From the NCBI GenBank assembly GCA_002315335.1, contig DCGW01000073.1, positions 1 to 12,984 of the forward strand: DNA of 12,984 nt, read 5' to 3'. This stretch comes from Firmicutes bacterium UBA1768 (GTDB lineage Bacteria; Bacillota; Clostridia; Peptostreptococcales; Anaerovoracaceae). A program made the translations under genes and the position numbers. Each line of letters opens with the position of its first letter. Within the stretch, counting starts at the first letter, position 1. The notes under the pieces were generated by a model. The model was not told the origin of the DNA and did not search any database. It saw only the letters and a list, made by a program, of their open reading frames with translations. Below, piece by piece: positions 9,201 to 12,984 of the stretch.

Positions 9201-9309
9201 CAATTGATCCAGAATCTTCCCCATTCGCCGTGACCCCCATCATCGGCACCATGGTCACCAGCATCGCAAGTGTCAGTACTATACTTAAAGCTCTTTTCTT
9301 CATCTTCAT
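3211..9309 (-). CDS. Giant secreted GLUG/beta-solenoid repeat protein (probable surface adhesin)
   Basis: This 2032-residue protein is exported by the Sec route: residues 1-28 are a signal peptide (MKMKKRALS, then a hydrophobic core, cleavage probably after VTA). Residues 45-370 look like a right-handed beta-helix, with EYGGGI, ATYGGGV and DEGGGV turns of polymorphic-membrane-protein type and a C159/C169/C172/C181 cluster. Three solenoid modules follow (383-858, 859-1327, 1328-1495). The first two contain GLUG blocks: five units at about 655-766, four at 1144-1235. An acidic insert lies at 1075-1095. Residues 1500-1992 are an Ig-like stalk: an MBG-like domain, two YVWYK repeats (about 1620-1708 and 1898-1990), and a YDG-type domain with KEYDGTAT near 1724. 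The last 40 residues form a basic, cysteine-containing, possibly amphipathic tail. No LPxTG motif or SLH domain is seen. GGAGGA at 9318-9323 supports the first ATG. Adhesion is inferred from architecture; the ligand is unknown. Confidence 0.85.
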   Translation of the reverse strand: MKMKKRALSIVLTLAMLVTMVPMMGVTANGEDSGSIEPSKQVTSYELVNNPVCSISSSANASIMNKQYNTLAEAIQAADQTTTIELLSDVNENITTEYREYESVGITEIRKITINLNGHVIKGTGQGSVITNTGRLVINGINTSNASTKISHYFTDEKCLHGVKIGNECTDCNGTAEKDGCYETIFEGDGVPEGIEDVDYIKVVGGCITGGNAEYGGGINNNNQGPTTLYLNHVNIVGNTATYGGGVFCDGKDSCIDLNGGTIIHNCADEGGGVYLNKGSLHFGDKSIIKNNMAKNLNKKNIVLTNYSAVRVSITNFSDEGTEIHMSSKADVFFASASVNDDFGVKCSKYVFSDIDGYTYIFVPVTGGQSARLKCEVKKTCRVGSTKYDTIEAALKGATGNANTVPENESETNPTIIVLQQDVTENITIPSNRHIKLDLNSYKLTATDNAKPLIDNNGTLTITDSVGGGSIIGGTMAINQNGSLTLDGKANVTNIYLPKDKKITVASSYSGESTVSIQNPNNDNPVEITGINSQDFSGKIKSTDESKYHAYNSGNDNNQIVKFAKVDTSWYTDTSETTDAKEYILKDAADLEGLAYLTQNLNYGFRNKTIKLAPNYDNTVPLTVPIGTWQKQFQGRFDGNGRTVKLAINSPGTDYTGLFGYVGPYGWIINASTEGSVEGKENVGGVAGYSNNNVKNCSSTVKVQGNTNVGGIVGKSDASVENCFYFEGTVSGTTTVGGIVGLGNAKNCYSTGTVSGNEKVGEIAGKTSSVSYCYFLEKSSNSISVIGEGGSAQFSISLSQDQMKAKEGETNSNWKSITVGNKSGRLSLVDALNACVDNTPDNELKYWGVASGYPNFNNGFYLSSIDIINKTISEIGNGEEVVINLKSNISGNVVIPDGKIVLIDLRGHTITASDAEKTVIDNNGTLTITDSVGGGKVTGGTYGVDQKGSLTLAGGADINNIFLPEGKTIKVEASYNGSSSVSTAVTPTDGNPVPITDASSEDFSGKITSNNPNNSKTYNTGTGNNQQVKLKLIDTSWYYDHNETHGSTTNPFIIENIAQLEGLAYLVNNGKDAFIESSSVEESEAETEEEEEYQGEPKVVMLSDAFASREPLTTPIGNSDNPFCGVFYGNGKTVELCINEPEADNVGMFGYANGFVYVINVYTTGSVVGKDYVGGVVGYAAKDTIMNCASTAAVKGSRYVGGIVGFHKNQKMKVSNCYVTGDVSGSSYVGRIAGHGGVENCYYLFKETDEKITGDNDEVISSYALSEEQMKAAAGSDNNDGWTAIKVGENDLGKVALVDALNMYVKNSAGVLSYWYVSGGFPQFNKKCKIGEEEYDSIEGAISSIKTNEQTTITIYGIFWESITIPDNKNIIIDLNGGGIVSSGVAITNNGTLTITSTIGGGGVIGGEKGIDQNGILTLDGCVDVDNVYLHEGKTINAGESPNVYASVSTEVVPTYGKPIDLANTAPEGFHLISDNPSHKVYESGTGDSKKLILSVHEHTWNYSVGTTTTTNDTLKAYCSETFGTTHCSSNTEAKAQKVTIIKPALTTYGETGSEKATLSAPSLGALTFAENSIKYIEISGTEYSENTTAPTAAGKYKASITVGNGEDAKTAYVEYTIAAAPSTITTPPTAVSNLTYNATTQNLITGGQAQNGTMKYALGENGSTAPSDGWSGSIPTGKDAKTYYVWYKSEGNTNYSDTTPVCIEVKIGQKEITVAAGTYKVSKEYDGTATAGNQVSDTALTISDIAEADKSTVSVVAGTIPAYSAKTAGSSYSLDLPISINGDSNNNYKIKDGATTITVPGEITQKSIVVASGITATNRGYISNDTSVELVVTNAVLNGKVGSDDLSVTTTGSMENDSAGASKKVNISNYILTGTDAGNYILSETGHQSETTVDISAAPSTITTTPTAVSNLSYDKDNPQPQPLINAGEVEHGTIYYALGDNSTNAPTEEGAWSTDVPTATDAGTYYVWYKVVGEENYADTTPTCITVKISSEKDCWLLNLIKKIFSCKCLTTISTRLIDRFNSIFKNIFK
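3587..3620. repeat. Direct DNA repeat, copy 1 (stalk domain)
   Basis: A 34-base block at 3587-3620 recurs at 4421-4454 with one difference, and its last 26 bases (3595-3620) are identical. The distance is 834 bp, exactly 278 codons. Both copies encode AAPSTIT(T)PTAVSNL at the start of the two YVWYK stalk repeats. Confidence 0.85.
4421..4454. repeat. Direct DNA repeat, copy 2 (stalk domain)
   Basis: This is the partner of 3587-3620, identical over 26 bases (4429-4454) and in the same reading frame. Recombination between the two would remove or add one 278-residue stalk unit without a frameshift. Confidence 0.85.
4825..5328 (-). repeat. Partial solenoid module C of the giant protein (residues 1328-1495)
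   Basis: The third copy keeps only the solenoid half, from EEYDSIEGAI through NNGTLTIT at 1389-1396 to GTGDSKKL. It then runs into HEHTW (1497-1501) instead of the WY and GLUG block of modules A and B. The Ig-like stalk begins where the GLUG block would have been. Confidence 0.75.
5329..6735 (-). repeat. Solenoid/GLUG module B of the giant protein (residues 859-1327)
   Basis: This is the second copy of the module, with DNNGTLTITDSVGGG at 921-935, only four clear GLUG units (1144-1235), and an extra glutamate-rich insert at 1075-1095 that module A lacks. The encoding DNA still shows near-identical blocks with module A, for example around 6513-6550 against 7911-7948, exactly 1398 bp (466 codons) apart. 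Confidence 0.8.
6736..8163 (-). repeat. Solenoid/GLUG module A of the giant protein (residues 383-858)
   Basis: The module opens with KYDTIEAAL, continues through a beta-solenoid half with DNNGTLTITDSVGGG at 455-469, then WY at 570-571, a GLUG block of five NVGGVAGYS-like units with NC turns, and a closing QMKA...LVDALN segment. It matches module B along its full length with a period of 466-467 residues, so the two arose by duplication. Confidence 0.8.
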
Positions 9310-9317
9310 TCTCGTGT

Positions 9318-9323
9318 TCCTCC
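9318..9323 (-). promoter_or_regulatory. Ribosome binding site of the giant gene
   Basis: GGAGGA on the minus strand lies eight bases before the ATG at 9309. A second ATG two codons later (9303) would sit 14 bases away, so the first ATG is preferred. Confidence 0.8.
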
Positions 9324-9336
9324 AGATAATCTCTAT

Positions 9337-9367
9337 GTTATATGTTAAAATTACTTTTATTTCTCAA
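9337..9367 (-). promoter_or_regulatory. Possible promoter of the giant gene
   Basis: On the minus strand TTGAGA (9367-9362) resembles a -35 box. TATAAC (9342-9337), or the overlapping ATATAA, resembles a -10 box at a spacing of 19 or 18 bases, longer than ideal. The start would be roughly 20-30 bases before the start codon. The match is moderate and the area is AT-rich, so chance similarity is possible. Confidence 0.3.
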
Positions 9368-9457
9368 CATATAAAAAACGCACTTAATCAAGGGTTAACC
9401 CCATGAATCAGCACGTCTTAATTGGTAAATTTTTACATTTTGGCAAAGTGCATTAAA

Positions 9458-9484
9458 GCCTGCCTGCCTGCCTGCCTGCCTGCC
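9458..9484. repeat. TGCC tetranucleotide microsatellite, GCC(TGCC)6
   Basis: Six uninterrupted TGCC units (9461-9484), preceded by GCC, form a 27-base perfect tandem repeat in otherwise AT-rich non-coding DNA. It ends 149 bases upstream of the giant gene start codon. Pure tetranucleotide runs are prone to slippage during replication, so the copy number may vary between cells. Confidence 0.95.
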
Positions 9485-9940
9485 TTATGATTGTTTCATT
9501 TTTGAGAGTCATCATCAAAGCCTCCTGCTGAAATAATTTAATGGTAATTCAGCTTCTAAAACATTAATAATCTTAAATATTTTACATTTATAAACACTCA
9601 AAATCAATACTCCAGCTTAAATCTTAACTTTTCGACTAAAACTATAGACTGTCACTTTTCGCATACTGCGCAAATACATCTGTCATGACACATCATATTG
9701 AGGAATCCTTACTCTACTGTCCTGTTCCAATTGCACATCTTGTTTATTTCCACCCAAAGCACCATATTGACAATTTATGGCATTTGTTCCCATATTTTTC
9801 AATGAGATGTCTGTCGTCCGCAATATAGCACTTTTACCAAGCAGCCTTTTCAGTAGGCGGCCTTCTCCGCAAAAAATAATTCAAGACTTACACCCACACT
9901 TCTAATCACAAGCAGCTGCTGCCGACAAACCTGCCTTTCC
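9485..9940. other. Non-coding stretch with no recognisable gene
   Basis: AT-rich intergenic DNA between the giant gene and the ligase operon. I see no convincing reading frame with a ribosome site, no RNA gene signature and no mobile-element ends. Short palindromes TGTCATGACA (9681-9690) and AGCAGCTGCT (9911-9920) are present but are not supported as operators. Confidence 0.6.
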
Positions 9941-9942
9941 AC

Positions 9943-9980
9943 AACAAAAAGACACTCACCCGTTCTGAATGAATGTCTTT
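9943..9980 (-). terminator. Intrinsic terminator of the ligase operon
   Basis: AAAGACA at 9948-9954 pairs with TGTCTTT at 9974-9980, extended by three more pairs (TCA/TGA) after one mismatch. On the minus strand the stem runs into TTTTTGTT. It lies about 85 bases after the ligase stop codon and faces the right way to end that transcript. Confidence 0.65.
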
Positions 9981-10063
9981 ATATCATAATATCTTTGCAG
10001 CCCAGCAGCCTCCCGATTTACTGAATTTATTTGCGGCATGAACTCCGGCATGCAAGCCCTCTA

Positions 10064-11692
10064 TTACTGCCCTGCTTTCTCACGCAGCGCCTTAATGTCA
10101 ACCTTTCCGACCTTAGTTTTTGGCATTTCGTCCAAAAACTCGATTTCCTTTGGCAGCGAATACTTTGCTATTGATTTTCTGCACAGCTCAAGTATTTTCT
10201 GCTTCATTTCATCAGAAGCCTCATAGCCCTGGTTTAAAACTATAAAGGCCTTTATTCTCTGAGCTCCTTCAGTATGCTGAACACCCATAATGCTGCACTT
10301 GTCTACCATTTCAAAGCCTTCGATAATGCTTTCCAGCTCGTTAGGAAAAACATTGTAGCCGTTAATAACTACCATCTGCTTAATACGACCCTTGAAATAG
10401 AAAAATCCGTCGTCATCCTCGGTCCCAACATCACCCGAATGAACCCAATATTCGCCATCCGCATGCTTCTTTAAAGTATTTGCCGTTTCTTCAGGCTCAT
10501 CATAGTAATACATCATATTCGCATTTGAAGAGAAAACTATCTCGCCGATTTCTCCGTGCGGAAGCTCTTTTTCTCCGCCCGGCTCAACTATCTTCACTTT
10601 AATGTCCGGAAGTGCCTTGCCGATAGAGCCCTCCTTCAGGTTTTCAGGCGGATTAACTGTTGATGCAACTACTCCTTCAGTCATTCCGTAGCCCTGTCTT
10701 ACACAGACCGGAGAATTATGCTCTTCCAGAAACGCATTGATTTTCCGCTCCAGCTCCACCGAAAGATAATCTGCTCCCGAGAAAACGCCCTTTAAGAAGG
10801 ACAAATCCGCTTTTTTCATTATATCCACGTCCATCAGCTTTTCAAATAAGGCCGGAACGCCGGACATATAATTACACCTGCTCTTCAGCAAGTCCTTAGC
10901 ATAGGTTTCCGGAGTAAACCGTGGAATAAGAACACACCTTGCTCCAAGCATCAGCATTGAGTGAACACCTATAACCAGCCCGTTTCCATGAAAAATCGGC
11001 ATGACCGAGAGAAATCTGTCGCTGCTGTTTAACATAGGATTGGCTTCCATCATCTTAATTGCGGAGAAATTAATGCTATCATTAGAAAGACATACGCCCT
11101 TGACCTTGCCAGTAGTACCGCCCGAGTGAAGTATCAGAGCAACGTCTTTTGTGCGGTCCGAAACCTCAGGCAGAGCAGTGATATTCTTTCCTTTTTCCAG
11201 AAAATCGCCCCAAAGCAGGATGTTTTTTTCATTCTTGAGATATTTATACTGTTTGCCCTGAGTCAGCATGTACCCCATTCGTTTAATAGGATCAAGCGCC
11301 TCTCCCACACCAGCAACGATAACATTTTGCAGAGAAGTTTTTTCACGAATACTCTTAACAGCTCCATAAAACTGGTCCAGCACCAGTATGGTTTTAGCCT
11401 CAACCCGATTTACAAAGCCCATAATCTCATTTTCGGACGAAAGCGGATGAATCATCTCTACTATCGCACCGATTTTGTTTGCGGCATATAATAAAATAAT
11501 AGCCTGCGGCACATTTGGCATGGCTATGCAGATAATATCATCCTCTTTTACGCCAATTGCAGTTAAAGCCTTTGCAGCCTCTTCTATCTGAGAAAAAAAA
11601 TCAGAATAGCTTGTGCATTTTCCCATAAACTGATAAGCAATATTGTCTGGATATTTGCTGATGGTTGTTTGCACAGCCTCCACAATTTTCAT
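10064..11692 (-). CDS. AMP-forming acyl-CoA ligase (ANL superfamily)
   Basis: This 542-residue cytoplasmic enzyme should activate a carboxylic acid with ATP to an acyl-adenylate and then join it to coenzyme A. The core motifs are in order: the ATP loop HSGGTTGKVKGV at 189-200 (valine where many family members have proline), YGMTEG at 335-340, HSGD at 418-421, the hinge-region GRIKQMVVINGYN at 435-447, and a C-terminal KTKVGKVD with the expected catalytic Lys530. The length is normal for fatty-acid or aryl-CoA ligases. The start is the ATG at 11692, eight bases after GAGGAGA. The frame stays open upstream to 11914, but that part overlaps the DUF819 gene and reads as nonsense. The gene follows the DUF819 gene by 17 bases, so they form an operon. 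Substrate chain length or ring type cannot be told from sequence. Confidence 0.88.
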   Translation of the reverse strand: MKIVEAVQTTISKYPDNIAYQFMGKCTSYSDFFSQIEEAAKALTAIGVKEDDIICIAMPNVPQAIILLYAANKIGAIVEMIHPLSSENEIMGFVNRVEAKTILVLDQFYGAVKSIREKTSLQNVIVAGVGEALDPIKRMGYMLTQGKQYKYLKNEKNILLWGDFLEKGKNITALPEVSDRTKDVALILHSGGTTGKVKGVCLSNDSINFSAIKMMEANPMLNSSDRFLSVMPIFHGNGLVIGVHSMLMLGARCVLIPRFTPETYAKDLLKSRCNYMSGVPALFEKLMDVDIMKKADLSFLKGVFSGADYLSVELERKINAFLEEHNSPVCVRQGYGMTEGVVASTVNPPENLKEGSIGKALPDIKVKIVEPGGEKELPHGEIGEIVFSSNANMMYYYDEPEETANTLKKHADGEYWVHSGDVGTEDDDGFFYFKGRIKQMVVINGYNVFPNELESIIEGFEMVDKCSIMGVQHTEGAQRIKAFIVLNQGYEASDEMKQKILELCRKSIAKYSLPKEIEFLDEMPKTKVGKVDIKALREKAGQ

Positions 11693-11700
11693 AATTTCGG

Positions 11701-11707
11701 TCTCCTC
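11701..11707 (-). promoter_or_regulatory. Ribosome binding site fixing the ligase start
   Basis: GAGGAGA on the minus strand lies in the 17-base gap after the DUF819 stop codon and eight bases before the ATG at 11692. It rules against the longer upstream-open frame. Confidence 0.85.
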
Positions 11708-11709
11708 TT

Positions 11710-12882
11710 CTAAATGAACAAAGTCAAAAAATATGTATAGCCTATACCCAAAAAAGTTCCTATAGTATAGCCCAGTGATCCGATAATAAGCCCCGACGCA
11801 AGCAAGTAGTCTGCCTTTATGGCCTTGCTTATGCCTGGGATGAACGCCGGTCCGAATATTCCGGCCGTTGAGGTGATAATCATAGTGTCCGCTCCTATAC
11901 GAAACACCTTGCACAACAGCACATGGATAATGAACGCAGCTGTCGTTATTATAGCGTAAACAGCAAACATTCGCAACGAAATTGCTGCGATTTTACTAAT
12001 ATCTATAATTGAAGCGATGGCAAAGCTGAATACTGTGGCAAAATACTTGCCCATCAGATTGTTTTCTTTTACAGAACAAACTTTTGTGCTAAAGGAGAGC
12101 GCTATTCCGAGTACCGTAGTTCCTATCATCAGCGACGGCACTACATAGTTGGTCAGGGTTCCGTCTACGCTGCCTTTTAATACCCATAATAGAATTCCTG
12201 CTCCGGCCGACACTATCAGCGAAAGTGCGGACAGGCAGAGGTTTCTTACGACTCCCTTGCTTCGGAATGAAAAGGAGATTCCTATGTCCTCTGTGTTTGC
12301 ACTATCGTCAATATATAGCTGTGCCTCGCTTCCATTTTTAAGAAATCCTGAAAGCAAGGGCTTTGCAGCAAACATCAGGAAAACATAGAATAGCCCGCCG
12401 AACAGTATATCAGAAATATTTGCAGCCAAAATCAGGTTGCTGTCCAGGTTGAAAACACAGGCAACCGCATTCAGGTTAGGTGTGCCGCCGGTATAAAGCG
12501 CCACCGCCATGCCGCTGAAGATTTCACCAAACTTGAGCTTTCTGGTAAATACTATGAATAGTGCAAATGTGGCAGTCAAAACAGAAATAATAAGCAACAA
12601 GAAGGATAAAAGTGTTGTTTTTGACAAGCGAAGCACGTTTTTTATGTTGTTTGAGAACAATAACAGCGGAATTGCCAGCGATATGCTTACATAGGCGAGA
12701 ATCTCGCTTACCGAGACGTCTCTCGTCGGCAGCACAAAAGATGCCGCTATGGAAATAATCATTCCTGCAAGGTATGCAGCACCTACCGTGCTGATTAACG
12801 AAATAACCTTAGTGGAACGAAACCGCAAAATCAATAGCGGTATTGTGAAAATTAATATTATTTCTATAAGTTTAATTATCAT
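11710..12882 (-). CDS. DUF819 family membrane protein (putative transporter)
   Basis: This 390-residue protein is almost entirely hydrophobic, with roughly ten to twelve membrane segments split by one hydrophilic loop at about 182-210. It matches the DUF819 (YjcL-like) family: a GGTPNLNAVA block at 132-141 in the place of the family's conserved GGT-N motif, a second half with GIFGPAFIPG at 341-350, and the closing LLASGLIIGSLGYTIG at 360-375. The length is typical. GGAAAGG at 12897-12891, eight bases before the ATG, supports the start. Family function is not established; the fold and repeated halves suggest a secondary transporter. It is the first gene of the pair with the acyl-CoA ligase, which hints at a carboxylic acid substrate; that is an inference from position only. 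Confidence 0.85.
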   Translation of the reverse strand: MIIKLIEIILIFTIPLLILRFRSTKVISLISTVGAAYLAGMIISIAASFVLPTRDVSVSEILAYVSISLAIPLLLFSNNIKNVLRLSKTTLLSFLLLIISVLTATFALFIVFTRKLKFGEIFSGMAVALYTGGTPNLNAVACVFNLDSNLILAANISDILFGGLFYVFLMFAAKPLLSGFLKNGSEAQLYIDDSANTEDIGISFSFRSKGVVRNLCLSALSLIVSAGAGILLWVLKGSVDGTLTNYVVPSLMIGTTVLGIALSFSTKVCSVKENNLMGKYFATVFSFAIASIIDISKIAAISLRMFAVYAIITTAAFIIHVLLCKVFRIGADTMIITSTAGIFGPAFIPGISKAIKADYLLASGLIIGSLGYTIGTFLGIGYTYFLTLFI

Positions 12883-12984
12883 TTATTAAGCCTTTCCGGT
12901 AGTGAGCAGAAAAAACTGTTTACTGAAAACAATTTGCCAAAAAAGCATTAGCTTTAAATACCGTTATATTTCTTTATAGTACAC
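12883..12984 (-). other. Upstream region of the DUF819-ligase operon
   Basis: This AT-rich stretch should contain the operon promoter. I see TTGGCA as a possible -35 on the minus strand, but no good -10 at 16-18 bases from it. An imperfect palindrome TGTTTACTGAAAACA at about 12918-12932 could be an operator, but the evidence is slight. The promoter may lie partly beyond the window. Confidence 0.3.

Noticed and set aside
9458..9484. Tandem TGCC run considered as a CRISPR or iteron array
   Set aside because: The unit is four bases with no spacers; it is a simple microsatellite.
9685..9828. Possible 47-codon plus-strand small gene in the 9310-10063 gap
   Set aside because: It has an ATG but no ribosome binding site and no recognisable sequence, and its composition is that of the surrounding non-coding DNA.
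11693..11914. 74-residue N-terminal extension of the ligase frame
   Set aside because: It overlaps the DUF819 gene out of frame, is not like any ANL N-terminus, and a good ribosome site supports the ATG at 11692.

Overview
The window looks like chromosomal DNA from a Gram-positive, low-to-moderate GC anaerobe of the Bacillota, most likely class Clostridia. The signs are strong GGAGG-type ribosome binding sites, a TAGC-type lipoprotein signal, a DUF819 membrane protein, and a very large secreted protein built from GLUG, beta-solenoid and MBG/YDG-like repeats. A closer taxonomic placement cannot be made from the sequence alone. There are no rRNA or tRNA genes, transposases, phage genes or CRISPR arrays.

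Layout, left to right. (1) 89-1492 (+) encodes a GntP-family organic-acid permease, preceded by a small hairpin and followed by a two-way terminator shared with the convergent next gene. (2) 1566-2780 (-) encodes a lipoprotein tyrosine/dual-specificity phosphatase with an HCxxGKDRTG active site and an extra N-terminal beta-rich domain; a sigma-A-type promoter lies at 2888-2916. (3) 2781-3210 has no gene but holds two copies of one palindromic element plus a third, unrelated perfect hairpin between them. (4) 3211-9309 (-) encodes a 2032-residue secreted repeat protein, probably a cell-surface adhesin. It contains three solenoid modules with a 466-467 residue period, GLUG blocks in the first two, and an Ig-like stalk at the C-terminal end. 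(5) 9310-10063 has no gene; it carries a GCC(TGCC)6 microsatellite about 150 bp upstream of the adhesin start and a terminator for the following operon. (6) 10064-12882 (-) is a two-gene operon: a DUF819 membrane protein, then, after a 17-nt gap, an acyl-CoA ligase of the ANL superfamily.

How they may work together. The tightest functional link is the DUF819 protein with the acyl-CoA ligase. A plausible inference is that the membrane protein moves a carboxylic acid that the ligase then activates with CoA. The phosphatase and the giant repeat protein are both exported and face the outside of the cell. The permease is an independent transcription unit.

Nothing here proves a new system. The items most worth following up are the tetranucleotide repeat upstream of the adhesin gene (possible phase variation), the duplicated palindromes just after that gene, the in-frame DNA repeats within it, and the transporter-ligase pair.
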